Notes: generated by a model from the sequence alone, not told the origin. A stretch of 64,000 bases of DNA from Obscuribacter phosphatis_A (GCA_017303615.1 JAFLCK010000001.1:62001-126000); one strand, 5' to 3'; counted from the stretch's first letter, positions 15,471 to 25,382 are shown. A program made the numbers and translations.

Positions 15471-16048
15471 TTTTCTTGCTATTGGTCTTTTGTCTGGTGG
15501 GGGCTATTTTGGCGTCTGAAGCAATGATTATTATCAGCTTTATTTGGCAGAATTGCATTAGGCAAAACTGCATTTTAGTTTAAGCGGATTTATTGGTGAT
15601 TCATTAAGTCGTTGGCGTTTGTTGTGAACGCAAAGGGCTCGACGTTCAACTTCGTGAAACCTTTGCGGCTGAAGAAAGAATTGATAGAAGTGGCTAGGCG
15701 CATTGTCAAGGGCTACTCCGATCCATTTTCGGGTGTGAGCAAATTTTGCAAGATCGTCCCGAGTGAGTTTCTTTGCATGGTTATCTGGTCAATCGGGTTT
15801 TGATGAAGACCTTTGGTTCTTCTGAGCGCTTGGGCTTTTACATATTTGGTTTAAGAAAGACTGTCTTGTGCTCAAGAATATTGCCGGGCTGTCGGCATCG
15901 AGCATGGCTGCGAGCATGGCATAGAGGAACCGCTTGAGAAAATTATGGTGAAGCCGCCCAACAAGCCGGTGTTCGCATTGAATATGGGTCTTTCGCATCC
16001 ACAAAGGGTGCTTGACCTTTAATTTCCAAGCTGAGAGTCTATAGCCCT
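15471..16048. other. gene-free stretch, possibly a decayed gene
   Basis: Short open stretches occur in different frames (15612-15803 from a TTG; another from about 15880 to 16020), but none is complete or recognisable. The frame changes suggest a remnant gene rather than an active one. The kdsB promoter must lie near the left end. Confidence 0.35.
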
Positions 16049-16822
16049 ATGACTAGAAGCCTCTCTGCCAAAGAACACCCTATGGCCCGCAAAGTTAAGG
16101 TGATTGCCCATCGGGGTGGTCGCGAATGGGCGCCGGAGAATACTATGGCGGCATTTCGCCAGGCTCTCGACCTCAAGGTCGACGGCATTGAGCTCGATGT
16201 GCAGCGCTGCGCCACTGGTGAGTTGGTTGTCTTTCATGACGATGATGTCGGGCGCACCACAAACGGCGTGGGCTTGGTCGCAGATATTAGCCTGGGCGAA
16301 CTGCGCCGCCTCGATGCTGGTTCTTGGTTCGATAAGGCCTTTCGGGGTGAGCAAGTGCCCACCCTGCAAGAAGTCCTTGAGCTTGTGGACGGCAAGTGCA
16401 TGCTCAATATTGAAATTAAGAATACGCCGGTCTCTTATGAAAATATTGAAGAAGATGTAGTGGCTTTGCTTGCCGATTATGCGCATAAAGAGTCAATAAT
16501 CATCAGCTCTTTCGACCATTATGTTTTGGCTCGCCTAGCCGACATAGCCCCCGAGTACAAGCTTGCCGTGCTCAATGACGCTGTTGTGCTCGATTTGCCC
16601 GCTTATCTGGCTCGTTTGGGTGCGCTTTATTATCATCCGGGCTTTGATTCTTGTCGTGCCGATGTTGTGGAAGAGTGCCATAAAAATGGCATTCAGGTTA
16701 ATTCTTGGACCATTAATGGGCGCAAAAACTGGAGCCGATCGCTTGATTTAGCGCTGGACGGTATTGTTACTGACGATCCGGAAGACCTCATGGTCTATCT
16801 AGGCAGAGCTGTGGCTGTTTAA
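16049..16822 (+). CDS. glycerophosphodiester phosphodiesterase family protein
   Basis: 257 residues from ATG 16049; the ATG at 16082 (MARKVKVIAHRGG) would give 246 and is equally likely, as neither has a good ribosome site. It hydrolyses glycerophosphodiesters to glycerol-3-phosphate and an alcohol. GDPD signature: VIAHRGGREWAPENTMAAF, GIELDVQRCATGELVVFHDD (the E-x-D metal site and second catalytic His), then INIEIKN-type LNIEIKNT, and the closing block VNSWTINGRKNWSR. There is no signal peptide, so it is cytoplasmic (UgpQ-like). Confidence 0.93.
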   Translation: MTRSLSAKEHPMARKVKVIAHRGGREWAPENTMAAFRQALDLKVDGIELDVQRCATGELVVFHDDDVGRTTNGVGLVADISLGELRRLDAGSWFDKAFRGEQVPTLQEVLELVDGKCMLNIEIKNTPVSYENIEEDVVALLADYAHKESIIISSFDHYVLARLADIAPEYKLAVLNDAVVLDLPAYLARLGALYYHPGFDSCRADVVEECHKNGIQVNSWTINGRKNWSRSLDLALDGIVTDDPEDLMVYLGRAVAV

Positions 16823-16845
16823 CGCAAAGTCATAGGCGCTAAGTT

Positions 16846-17796
16846 TTATTCTAGTTTGGCTAGACCACGCCTGGCCAGGTCTTTCAGCTCAAGCGGGGCG
16901 CTGCTCTCTAAGACCCTTTGATAAAAGACTTTAGCTTGGGCAAAATCATGATTCATCACCGAGGCGATGCCCTTTAGATAGTCTAATTCAGGCGCTTGCG
17001 GATAGAGTCTAGAGAGATTGTCTAAATGGTCGAGGGCGCTTCGGTAGCGTCCCTGCTTAATTTCTCGCAGGGCTTCTTTGACCATCGGGTCGGGCGGGCG
17101 CCTCAGTGAGAGATTTGTCTGTCCTCTTTGGCTTGCTGCTTTCGCTTGGCTTTGTTCGGCACCGGCACCAGTATTTTCTTTTGTATCTATATTTGCTTCG
17201 CTATTTTGGTCGCCAGCATTGTTTTGTGGCACATTGTCGGGCAGAGTCAGACCGGGGCTGCTGCCAAAGCTTGGGCCGAAAGTGCTGAAAGGTGCAGCCG
17301 GCGGGATTTGTTCTTGGGCTCTGCCGGCTGCGCCCGGCACTGCAACAAAGCCACCGTTCAAAGTGGGATCGATGTTGAGGGCGCTACCACCTGGTGTGTC
17401 TAGCGGAGAAGGGTTGGCATCCGCCGCGGGGATGCCGCCTTGATCTTGAGAGCTTAAGGATTGCAAGCTGGACGGCTGAGATGGGTCGCTAACTAAGCCG
17501 GTGCCCGATGGTGAGTCTAAGAGACTGCTGGATGTGCCGTTTAGCTCGTTTAGGCTGGAAAGGTCACCCTTTTGCACCGCCTGCATAATCGTGTCTGAAA
17601 TGCTCTTGGGCAGATAGTCTTGAATGCGTGAGGGGGCTGGGTCGTCGGGGCGCCCCAAGCCCTGAAAAGGATTGCCGCCGCCCGGTGCATCTGGATGGGC
17701 GGGGATGATATCTTGCCCGCTTGCCGCAGTTATGCCGCCGAAAGAGGCGGCGAGCGTAAACCAGGTGAGTGCTAGGTGTCTCAAAGAGATGCTCAT
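16846..17796 (-). CDS. secreted Pro/Gly/Ser-rich protein with C-terminal TPR-like helices
   Basis: 316 residues. Signal peptide (LALTWFTLAASFGGITAASG), then about 200 residues of low-complexity Gly/Pro/Ser/Gln sequence. The C-terminal 80 residues are helix-rich and TPR-like (IKQGRYRSALDHLDNLSRLYP, then DFAQAKVFYQRVLE). Its ATG overlaps the TAA of the upstream membrane-protein gene by one base (TAATG), so the two are translationally coupled. Function unknown. The C-terminal module suggests protein-protein binding in the periplasm. Confidence 0.7.
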   Translation of the reverse strand: MSISLRHLALTWFTLAASFGGITAASGQDIIPAHPDAPGGGNPFQGLGRPDDPAPSRIQDYLPKSISDTIMQAVQKGDLSSLNELNGTSSSLLDSPSGTGLVSDPSQPSSLQSLSSQDQGGIPAADANPSPLDTPGGSALNIDPTLNGGFVAVPGAAGRAQEQIPPAAPFSTFGPSFGSSPGLTLPDNVPQNNAGDQNSEANIDTKENTGAGAEQSQAKAASQRGQTNLSLRRPPDPMVKEALREIKQGRYRSALDHLDNLSRLYPQAPELDYLKGIASVMNHDFAQAKVFYQRVLESSAPLELKDLARRGLAKLE

Positions 17797-18209
17797 TAGC
17801 GCATATTTTGTCTTACCAAAATTGAGATTCCGGGCAGTTCGAGGTTTTTACCACGAAGGCTCTGCACTATACCCACTAAAGCACAAAGCAGAAAGAGTTT
17901 GGATATTATGTTTAGCGCAAGAATGAAAATGTCTGAAATGGCTCCGCTAATGGGGGCGGTAGCGCTGCCGAAAAGGCTCAAGATGCCGGTGAGGGTGCTG
18001 ACCAAGATGCCGCCACCCATAGAAATAAAGATCTGGATGATGCCCAGCATAATCGCCTGCAAGAAGTGAAAGCGAAAGAAAGTAGCATCTTTGTAAGTGC
18101 CGTTGGCTATGCTGTAGATTAGCCCGGCAATGCCTCCGGTTAGATAGCAAGCGGCGCAGACTAGTTTTGCCGAGGTGTCCGGGCTTTTGAAATAGTTGTA
18201 CTTGCTCAT
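17796..18209 (-). CDS. Tic20/DUF4870-like membrane protein
   Basis: 137 residues with about four hydrophobic segments: near residues 15-35, 48-68, 70-90 and 95-118. The block ATFFRFHFLQAIMLGIIQIF matches the RFHA-x-QA motif that follows the first helix pair in Tic20 and DUF4870 proteins. In cyanobacteria and plastids Tic20-type proteins are linked to membrane protein transport, while DUF4870 has no settled role. It is coupled to the secreted low-complexity protein downstream by a TAATG overlap. Confidence 0.7.
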   Translation of the reverse strand: MSKYNYFKSPDTSAKLVCAACYLTGGIAGLIYSIANGTYKDATFFRFHFLQAIMLGIIQIFISMGGGILVSTLTGILSLFGSATAPISGAISDIFILALNIISKLFLLCALVGIVQSLRGKNLELPGISILVRQNMR

Positions 18210-18368
18210 TTCTTACCTCCGGCCGAGCCGTCTGACCTGTCTTTTGCTTTTAAATTGTACCGATTTTGGCCGCTTTTGCCTGTTTGTCAGGGTTGTGACG
18301 CCGAAAATGCCCGATTATCTTCGATTTGCGATTATTTCGCGCCTTGGCGGGGAAGAACTTAGGCAAGT

Positions 18369-20060
18369 ATGCCACACGACGAGAATATCAGCGCTCATAC
18401 TATTTACATCCTCTCGGCTATCGAGCTTGAGGAGGTTATGGCTTGCGTGCATGAGCTTTGTGCTCGGGCTCTTTCGGCGCAGAGCACGGCAATTCTTATG
18501 TGGGACGCCGATCTAGAGATGTTCTCTGACCAGTGCATCTATGGCGATATGAAAGGCGAGTTTTCAGAGCTGGTCGAGCTTTATTTGGGCGCGGCGGCTG
18601 ATAAACTTGCCGCTTACAGCGGCGATGAGCCGCCAATAAGCAGGCATAACGCCGATATCAGGGTGCATCTGCTCGATCTTGCTTGGCTTGAAAATGTCGA
18701 TCGCGCTCTGCTTTTAGGCATGACTGAAGGCCTAGGCAAGGTTTATCAAGTAAGGGTTTATTTTAAGGGCGAACTTGTCGCTGTGGTTTTGGTGGCCGGC
18801 ACTGAATTGCCCGACCCTTTGCATACCCAAGATTTGATGTCGGGGGCTCCTATTGCTCTAGCCCTTAGTCGAGCTTTCGAGATGAAAGAGTTGCAGCGCG
18901 AGAACGAGCGCCTGCGCGGGCAGTATGAAGAAATAGAAGAGAAAACCAGTTCGATGGAGGAGCAGACCCTCAAGCTCATTCACGATATCACCGCCCGTGA
19001 CTCAATCAGAATGAAACAGCTTGAGCGTGAGCGTCTGGTTTATTGGATTTCTAATGCTGTGCGCAGCTCGGTGCATATCAAGCAGGTCGTCGACATCACA
19101 GTCGAAAAGATTGGTACTACATTTGGTGTTAGTCGTTGTTTGCTTTTACGGGCTGAGGCAAGTGGTCCGGCTGTCAGTGAAATCGAAGTGCATGAGTATA
19201 TTAAGCCTGGTCTATCGGCTTCGCGAGAGCTTTTCTATACCGATATCGGCCGTGAGTTCATCAGGCTCGCTTTGGCTAAAGAGACACCAGAAAGCATAGA
19301 TAGTGCCGATCTTAGCGGCGGCGGCTACTTTAATGTCGCCTTTCTGCGAGAGTTGCGCATTAAAAGCGGGCTAATTGTTCCCCTAGTCATGCGCGATCGC
19401 ATTTTAGGGGCTCTTTTCTTGCAGGACATCGATTTTGACAGAGATTGGAGCATCGACGATATTTCTTTGATTGGATCGCTTGCCGACAACCTGTCTGTGG
19501 CTATAGAAAATGCCGAGTTGCATCTTGAGCGCGAAATGCAAGCGGTTACCGATGGTTTGACCGGCGTCAATAATAGACGCAGCTTTAACGAGAATCTTTT
19601 GAAAGAGTTTGAAAGGGCTAAGCGTTACGATCAGCCCCTTTCTCTAATTATTGTCGACCTCGACTATCTGAAAAAGATTAATGACCAATATGGTCATATG
19701 GCTGGAGATGAAGCAATTCGTTCTATTGGTGCTGTTCTTAAGCAAAGTTCCCGCAGTACCGACTTTGTCGCACGATATGGCGGCGAAGAATTTTGTCTCT
19801 TGCTGCCCAACACCGAGATAGACATGGCCGAGCAGCTAGCCGAGCGTTTACGCCGTTGCATTAACGAAGTGACAATTGCAGAGTATGGCAATATTTCAGC
19901 CAGTCTCGGGGTTTCTAATTTCCCTTTGCATTGTGATACCGCCGAAGATCTCTTTTCGCAAGCCGATGAAGCTCTTTATAAAGCAAAATCGGGTGGCAGA
20001 AACTGTGTGAAAGTGGCATTGCAGCATGATACCGAGGCTGACGCCGGCGCCAAGGTTTGA
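18369..20060 (+). CDS. diguanylate cyclase with GAF-type sensor
   Basis: 563 residues. It makes c-di-GMP from two GTP. The N-terminal region (1-165) has a GAF-like outline. A coiled coil (about 175-225, including LQRENERLRGQYEEIEEK) and a second GAF domain (about 230-385, ending SIDDISLIGSLADNLSVAIENAELH) follow. The C-terminal GGDEF domain (about 395-555) carries DGLTGVNNRRSF, DLDYLKKINDQYGH and active-site RYGGEEF. An I-site RSTD stands five residues before GGEEF, so product inhibition is expected. There is no transmembrane segment. A terminator follows at 20096. Confidence 0.93.
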   Translation: MPHDENISAHTIYILSAIELEEVMACVHELCARALSAQSTAILMWDADLEMFSDQCIYGDMKGEFSELVELYLGAAADKLAAYSGDEPPISRHNADIRVHLLDLAWLENVDRALLLGMTEGLGKVYQVRVYFKGELVAVVLVAGTELPDPLHTQDLMSGAPIALALSRAFEMKELQRENERLRGQYEEIEEKTSSMEEQTLKLIHDITARDSIRMKQLERERLVYWISNAVRSSVHIKQVVDITVEKIGTTFGVSRCLLLRAEASGPAVSEIEVHEYIKPGLSASRELFYTDIGREFIRLALAKETPESIDSADLSGGGYFNVAFLRELRIKSGLIVPLVMRDRILGALFLQDIDFDRDWSIDDISLIGSLADNLSVAIENAELHLEREMQAVTDGLTGVNNRRSFNENLLKEFERAKRYDQPLSLIIVDLDYLKKINDQYGHMAGDEAIRSIGAVLKQSSRSTDFVARYGGEEFCLLLPNTEIDMAEQLAERLRRCINEVTIAEYGNISASLGVSNFPLHCDTAEDLFSQADEALYKAKSGGRNCVKVALQHDTEADAGAKV

Positions 20061-20095
20061 TTTGTATATAGATTCTGAAGATTCTGAAGATTGGG

Positions 20096-20118
20096 GAAGA
20101 TTCCGGGCAATCTTCTTT
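20096..20118 (+). terminator. rho-independent terminator of the diguanylate cyclase gene
   Basis: GAAGATT (20096-20102) pairs with AATCTTC (20109-20115) around a 6-nt loop, followed by TTTGTTT. The stem is short but well placed, 35 nt beyond the stop. A 9-bp tandem duplication (ATTCTGAAG) precedes it. Confidence 0.6.
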
Positions 20119-20170
20119 GTTTGGAGGTATAAAGTCTATTGAGCACATCCGCATCTGGGGGTATTGAATA

Positions 20171-20698
20171 GTGAGCATTTTCGACAATGTCATTAATACG
20201 GTGGCTAAGGAAGTCGGTAAGGTGCAAGAACGCTCGCAAGAGATGATGCAAGGCTTCAATCTCAATAGCCAGGTACGCGAGCTCGAGCGCAAAAAGAATG
20301 CCAAGCTGATGGAGATCGGTCGGGTTATTTTCGATAAGTATGAACATGACAAAGAAGTCAATGAAGAGAAGTTGAAAGAGTTGGTTGCCGAAGCTGCTGC
20401 TTTTGACCACGAAATTGCTGTATTGCAGGCTGAAATTGACCAGCTCAAAGTCAAGAACGATCCAGACGCTACTCCTAGTCAGAAAGCGGAAGCAAAAGCC
20501 GGTTATTCAGCTTCACCGGGCTTTACTTGCCCGGCTTGCGGTGCGCCTGCCAATAAAGAGAAATCTTTTTGTCCCAGTTGCGGTGCTTCTACCAAAGGCG
20601 AGTCTAAGAATGGAGGCTCGCATTCCTCTTCTGGTTCCTCAAGTTCTTCCGGTTCTGACGGCACCGAAGAAGTAGAAGTGGAAGCAGAGCAAGCTTAG
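20171..20698 (+). CDS. coiled-coil protein with C-terminal zinc ribbon
   Basis: 175 residues from a GTG with GGGGGT upstream. The first 100 residues form a coiled coil (NSQVRELERKKNAKLMEIG, VLQAEIDQLKVKN). A double CxxC zinc ribbon follows: FTCPACGAPANKEKSFCPSCG. The tail is Ser/Gly-rich then acidic. The same ribbon type ends the nearby M48 peptidase (23035-23973). Such zinc-ribbon coiled-coil proteins are common but mostly uncharacterised. Confidence 0.75.
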   Translation: MSIFDNVINTVAKEVGKVQERSQEMMQGFNLNSQVRELERKKNAKLMEIGRVIFDKYEHDKEVNEEKLKELVAEAAAFDHEIAVLQAEIDQLKVKNDPDATPSQKAEAKAGYSASPGFTCPACGAPANKEKSFCPSCGASTKGESKNGGSHSSSGSSSSSGSDGTEEVEVEAEQA

Positions 20699-20699
20699 T

Positions 20700-21797
20700 C
20701 TATTTTTGCAAAGATAGAGAACGGTTTTCGTCTTGCTTGGCTTTCTTTTCATCGCCTAGTAGTCTGTAGGTTTTTGCTCGTTCGGCAAAATTACTGAAGC
20801 TAGTCGGGTTCAACTTGGCTGCTTGATTCTGATCGTTTAAGGCATTTTTGTATTGTTTCAGGCCGATATAGGCTTGGGCTCGCATGCGGTATAGATCATC
20901 GTCTTGGGCACTGACTTTGATTAGTTTGTCGAGGTCTTGAATGGCCTCGGTGTAATAATGAAACTTGAGATTGATAGTCGCACGTCTCTGTATCAAATCA
21001 AAGTTATTCGGCCTGAGCAAAGTTGCTTTGTTGATTGCTTGCATCGCCTGACTGTACATTCCCAGAGCATTGGCTTGTTCTGCTAATTTCATCCAAAGAC
21101 CATATTCTAGAGGGTCCAATTCGGTTGCTTTAGTTAGATCCTGTAACGCATCTCTCGGTCTTTCCAGTTGATTGTAGACAAGGGCTCGATGTTTGTAGAA
21201 CTCTGCACTTTTCGAATTGATACTGATTGCTTTATTGAAGCTATTCAAAGCCTCATTCATTTTGTCTTTTGAGGCATAGTAGGCACCTAGATAGTCGTAT
21301 GCTTCGGCCATTTTGGGATTAATAGAAAACACTTTCTCCAGGTCTTTGACACCACGCCGCTCTCGTTCCTGCTCATCAGTAAGTTCGTAGAGCAAGAAAT
21401 TTCCCTTTGCTCTTAGTAAGTACGCCTCTGCGTAGTTTGGCGAGCATTCAATTGCTTTATCGAGCGCAGACATCGCTCCGTAGGGATCTCTGAATTCTTC
21501 CTTAACCAGAGCCATTTGATAATAGAGTCTCGCATCATTCGGAAACTTCTTGATTTCTGCGGCTACTAGTTTTTCTGCGCCGGCTTTATCCTTTTGAGCA
21601 AATAGTATTTTGCAGGTCTTCCTTAATCGGACAAGACCTTCGGAACTCATTTTACCCGGAGAGGCAGGCTGTGCCTTCAAGCTCGGCGAGCCAAACATAA
21701 GACAGGCTGCTAAGAAACAGACCGGTAAAATCAGTCTAGAAACTAATATTTTTTGCCGCCAATTTTTACTGACTAGATTGTATTTGGCTTTGGTCAT
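20700..21797 (-). CDS. secreted or anchored TPR protein
   Basis: 365 residues. A hydrophobic N-terminal segment (LILPVCFLAACLMFG, which could be a lipobox-like LAAC) is followed by about eight TPR units from residue 55 onward. Examples are AMSALDKAIECSPNYAEAYL, ALNSFNKAISINSKSAEFYK and ALQDLTKATELDP. It starts 3 nt after the stop of the next paralogue (21801-22988), so the two are one operon produced by duplication. Likely an envelope scaffold. Confidence 0.85.
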   Translation of the reverse strand: MTKAKYNLVSKNWRQKILVSRLILPVCFLAACLMFGSPSLKAQPASPGKMSSEGLVRLRKTCKILFAQKDKAGAEKLVAAEIKKFPNDARLYYQMALVKEEFRDPYGAMSALDKAIECSPNYAEAYLLRAKGNFLLYELTDEQERERRGVKDLEKVFSINPKMAEAYDYLGAYYASKDKMNEALNSFNKAISINSKSAEFYKHRALVYNQLERPRDALQDLTKATELDPLEYGLWMKLAEQANALGMYSQAMQAINKATLLRPNNFDLIQRRATINLKFHYYTEAIQDLDKLIKVSAQDDDLYRMRAQAYIGLKQYKNALNDQNQAAKLNPTSFSNFAERAKTYRLLGDEKKAKQDENRSLSLQK

Positions 21798-21800
21798 CTC

Positions 21801-22988
21801 TTACTTCAGTTTTTGTGCCTTGAGGAAGGCGGCTTTCTGTCTATCGTTCTCAGCTTCTTTGTGCTTGCCGGTTCTATCATATACTGTTGCGCGCAATTCA
21901 TAGTAAAGCCCGATATCGGGGTTAAGACCAATTGCTTCATTAAAGCTGTCGAGGGCTTTGGCAAAATTGTTTTTGGCTAAGTAACATTTGCCGATGGCGA
22001 CATAATTGTCTTCATCAAGTGGCGAAAGAGCAATCATTTTGTCATAAATTAAAATGGCTTCGTCAAAGCGATTGAGAAGGGACAAAATTCGAGCTTTTAG
22101 CAAGAGAATTTCATAGGCTCGCCCGCCTTTGTCGTAATTGAGACAAGCATCGACTACTTGTAAAGCTTCGGCATAACGCTTTTTCTGAATGAGCATATTG
22201 GCTCGACTTTTCCACATCGTTTTTTCGTAAGGTTTGAGTTGGCAAGCTAGTTCGATGTCTTTGAGTGCTTTATCGGTTTGGTTGGAAAAGTTGAGGGCGG
22301 TGGCTCTATGGCAGAGGAATGTGTAGTTTCGCGGTTCTACTTTCAAGGCTTTGTCAAAGAGCTTTATAGCATCTAGATAACGGCCTTCTGCTGTTGCCCA
22401 TACCCCTTCATAGTCATAGGCGGTAGCTAGATTAGGATTGAGTTTTGTTGCTTTGGTCAGGTCTTGTCGAGCTTCGGACAAATAGTCTTGGCCGATAAAG
22501 TGTTCGCTTAGAACAAAATAGGCTTTTGCTCGCTCTAGATAAGCTTCGGCAAAGTTGCCATCTAGCGCTATTGCTTTTGTTAGTTCTTTAATTGCCGGTT
22601 GTGGATCTTTACGGTCATAGATCAAATTAGCCATCGCATAGTGCAGCTTGGCGTCTTTCGGGAATTTTACCAGTCCTTCCTGCAGTAAGCTAATGGCCAT
22701 CTTGTGGCGATAGAGCATTTCCATAGCTCTAGCCTTGAGTCGATATTGTGCTGCTGCAGCAAGACTGTTTTGATTTTTCTTGTCATTGAGAATATCCAGT
22801 ACTTTGGCTGCTTGTCCTTCTTTTAGAAGTTTTTCGATTTGATCTTCAAATGAGAGCTTGCTATCACCGGCGGTGCAAAAGCAAGGCGCCCAGACTGCCA
22901 TCGAAAGCAGAATAGGCGCCAATTGCATGAGAAGTCTGATCTTTAGGGGCTGGCGGCAGTGGGCAGCTTTTAGCTGTTTGGGTCGCAA
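21801..22988 (-). CDS. secreted TPR protein, paralogue of its neighbour
   Basis: 395 residues. Signal peptide (LLMQLAPILLSMAVWAPCFCTAG), then TPR units along the whole mature length: AIKELTKAIALDGNFAEAYL, AIKLFDKALKVEPRNYTFLC and ALDSFNEAIGLNPDIGLYYE. It shares the layout and many positions with the downstream gene at 20700-21797, including the shared block 'SEARQDLTKATKLNPNLATAYDY' type. It is the first gene of the pair. Confidence 0.85.
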   Translation of the reverse strand: MRPKQLKAAHCRQPLKIRLLMQLAPILLSMAVWAPCFCTAGDSKLSFEDQIEKLLKEGQAAKVLDILNDKKNQNSLAAAAQYRLKARAMEMLYRHKMAISLLQEGLVKFPKDAKLHYAMANLIYDRKDPQPAIKELTKAIALDGNFAEAYLERAKAYFVLSEHFIGQDYLSEARQDLTKATKLNPNLATAYDYEGVWATAEGRYLDAIKLFDKALKVEPRNYTFLCHRATALNFSNQTDKALKDIELACQLKPYEKTMWKSRANMLIQKKRYAEALQVVDACLNYDKGGRAYEILLLKARILSLLNRFDEAILIYDKMIALSPLDEDNYVAIGKCYLAKNNFAKALDSFNEAIGLNPDIGLYYELRATVYDRTGKHKEAENDRQKAAFLKAQKLK

Positions 22989-23034
22989 GCTTTTGTCCTT
23001 TTGAGAGTTTTAGTTGGTTTATCTACTGCTGGTC

Positions 23035-23973
23035 TTAAACTCTCGTATTTTTGCCGCAGTCGGGGCAAAAGAAGAAGGAAGGCGCCACTTCTACACCACA
23101 GTGTGGGCAGTTTCGTGTGGTTACTTCTTGATCTTTTGTGGGAAAGCGACCGGCCATGATTTCGGTATAGGCTTTGGAATCATGCCATTGTTTGATTTCT
23201 CTTGCTCTGTAGACTGGAATTGGATGCGTCATGCCAAGTTCAATTAAGAGCTTGTAGACTTTGTTTAGGGTGCTGTAGTCGAGATCTTCATAGCTATCGG
23301 CTTGTCTGAGAAACTCTTGCGTATCCATTTCATTGAATATTGTTTTGGAGCCGGCCGAGAGTTTCATATGTGTATTGAGGCAGACTTTTAGATCTTGTGT
23401 GACCAAAAGTTCGGCGCGGTCGGCGGTCAGTTCTGACTTGCGGTACCAATCAAAAAGTGCGATGCGCAGCGCCATTTGGGCTAGCCCCGGAATTGGCACA
23501 ATGGCATTGGAGATTTGCAGAAGCAATAAGACCAAGCTGCGATAGAGTACGTGTCCAGCTTTGACGTGTCCCAATTCGTGACCCATTACACCCATCAGTT
23601 CTTCTTCGGTAAGCAAGTCGACTAAGCCGCTTTGCAGTACCACGAAGGGACGGTCTACGCCAAATGTAAAGGCATTGACGTAGGGATTGGAAGCCAGAAA
23701 AAGATCCGGCTCGTGCATATCTAATATCTCAGCTGCTTCTTTGAAGAGTTTATAGACACGCGGGCATTGTTTGGGGGTGACATGCACGGCGCCGCCCAAG
23801 AGCTGGGTTCTAAAATAGCGCTCGGCGCCTAGTTCGATAAATTTATGTACGACTTTGTCTAGAACAGGAATTTTTCTCAGTGCTTCCAGTGCCTGTCTGT
23901 CTTGCGGATGCTCGAAGGCTGTTGATGAAATTCTAGGAAAGCGACGCCTTGTGGTAGTTTCAGAAGGGCTCAT
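23035..23973 (-). CDS. M48-family metallopeptidase with zinc-ribbon tail
   Basis: 312 residues. The catalytic motif is GVMGHELGHVKAGH (HELGH) with the downstream third ligand in KSELTADRAELL. A hydrophobic segment between them (LVLLLLQISNAIVPIPG) could dip into the membrane, as in HtpX/Oma1 relatives. The C-terminus carries a CxxC...CxxC ribbon (NCPHCGVEVAPSFFFCPDCG) that is not part of the standard M48 domain. There is no cleavable signal peptide. Likely a cytoplasmic or membrane-associated quality-control protease. Confidence 0.88.
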   Translation of the reverse strand: MSPSETTTRRRFPRISSTAFEHPQDRQALEALRKIPVLDKVVHKFIELGAERYFRTQLLGGAVHVTPKQCPRVYKLFKEAAEILDMHEPDLFLASNPYVNAFTFGVDRPFVVLQSGLVDLLTEEELMGVMGHELGHVKAGHVLYRSLVLLLLQISNAIVPIPGLAQMALRIALFDWYRKSELTADRAELLVTQDLKVCLNTHMKLSAGSKTIFNEMDTQEFLRQADSYEDLDYSTLNKVYKLLIELGMTHPIPVYRAREIKQWHDSKAYTEIMAGRFPTKDQEVTTRNCPHCGVEVAPSFFFCPDCGKNTRV

Positions 23974-24100
23974 GCCTTAACCTCCGAGCAGTAATTACTA
24001 GAGTGTAGATACCCACTTTTATAGCGCGTTCTTCGCTTCAATGCTTACGACTTACTTAAGTTTGCCGTAAGAACTGCCAAAGACCAGGGTAATTACTGTG

Positions 24101-25357
24101 TTAAGGCTGTCCTTTATCCATGACGCCTTCCCATTTGGCCAGCACCACCGAAGCCAGGCAGTTGCCGAAGACGTTTACTGAGGTGCGAGCCATATCCATC
24201 AGTGTATCGACGCCCAAAATAAGAGCGATGCCCTCTAGGGGCAGGTTGAAGTTGGCCAGGGTGCCGGCCAAGATCACCAGAGAGGCCCTAGGTACGGCAG
24301 CAACACCTTTGCTGGTAAGCATAAGAGTAAGCAGCATCAAGATTTGCTGTTCGATAGGCATATGTACGCCCGCGGCCTGCGCGACAAAAACCGCCGCCAG
24401 CGAGAGATAAAGGGTGGTGCCGTCTAAATTGAAGGTATAGCCCAGGGGCAAGACAAAGCTGACTATGGGGCGAGGCACACCGATGCTTTCCATCGACTGC
24501 AAGGCTTTGGGCAAGGCTGCTTCTGATGAAGTTGTGGAAAAAGCCAATATGAAAGGCTCTTTCACAGCTGCAAGAAATTTCTTGATTGGCACTTTGGCCA
24601 GATACATTATTGGGCCAAGCACAAAGACCACAAAAACAATTAGGGCTAAATAGAGGGTGCCCACCAACTTGCCCAGCGATACCATCACATCGAGACCGTA
24701 TTTGCCCACAGTGTTGGCCATGGCGCAGGCCACTCCAAGCGGTGCCACTTTCATTACATAGCCTGTATATTTGAACATTACTTCAGATAACGACTGACAA
24801 AAGTCGACTATTTGATTGGCTTTGGCTGCTTTTACACCAAGGGCAAATATGATCGTGAAAACTACAATCTGCAAGACATCGCCGCGGGCCATGGCGTCGA
24901 TTATGCTTGTGGGAAAAATATGAACGATTAGATCGCCGCCTGAGGGCTTTTTGGCCAGCAGTTCACCGGCTTGGCTGGCTGAGGCATGCGATAAGTCTAT
25001 GCCGGCGCCTGGTTGCAACCAATTGACCATGAGCAGTCCCACTGCCAGGGCGAGAGTGGTTACTACTTCGAAATAGACGAAGCAGCGAAAGCCGAGGCGC
25101 CCAAGGGAATGTCCATGCGATGAACCGGCGATACCGACCACCAAGGTGGCGAAGACGAGTGGGGCGATGATTGATTTGATTAGATGCAGAAAGACATCGG
25201 CGCCGGGCGCCATGGCCATGCCTATATTAGGAAAGAAGCGACCAACAGTGATGCCGACCACAAGACCGATGAATATTTGGGCTGTCAGTCCTAGGCTGAA
25301 TTTCTTCTTCTCTTCGCCTTTGCTTTCTACCGCAGGCGCAACCGCCGTCTCGCTCAA
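24101..25357 (-). CDS. dicarboxylate/amino-acid:cation symporter (DAACS family)
   Basis: 418 residues from a TTG start with GAGGAG 8 nt upstream. It belongs to the SDF family that imports glutamate, aspartate or C4-dicarboxylates with Na+ or H+. Eight or so membrane helices are present. The re-entrant hairpin signature is AFSTTSSEAALP, and the TM7 motif reads FNLDGTTLY where NMDGT is usual. The substrate cannot be set between GltP and DctA types. It lies 25 nt downstream of the Tat-exported propeller protein. A perfect 15-bp tandem duplication (25370-25399) spans the gap. Confidence 0.93.
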   Translation of the reverse strand: MSETAVAPAVESKGEEKKKFSLGLTAQIFIGLVVGITVGRFFPNIGMAMAPGADVFLHLIKSIIAPLVFATLVVGIAGSSHGHSLGRLGFRCFVYFEVVTTLALAVGLLMVNWLQPGAGIDLSHASASQAGELLAKKPSGGDLIVHIFPTSIIDAMARGDVLQIVVFTIIFALGVKAAKANQIVDFCQSLSEVMFKYTGYVMKVAPLGVACAMANTVGKYGLDVMVSLGKLVGTLYLALIVFVVFVLGPIMYLAKVPIKKFLAAVKEPFILAFSTTSSEAALPKALQSMESIGVPRPIVSFVLPLGYTFNLDGTTLYLSLAAVFVAQAAGVHMPIEQQILMLLTLMLTSKGVAAVPRASLVILAGTLANFNLPLEGIALILGVDTLMDMARTSVNVFGNCLASVVLAKWEGVMDKGQP

Positions 25358-25382
25358 TTTCGACTCCTCAGAGTGTGACTAT

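Noticed and set aside
15612..15803. 63-codon frame from a TTG between kdsB and the GDPD gene
   Set aside because: No ribosome site. The frame is interrupted and continues in a different frame further on, so at best a decayed gene.
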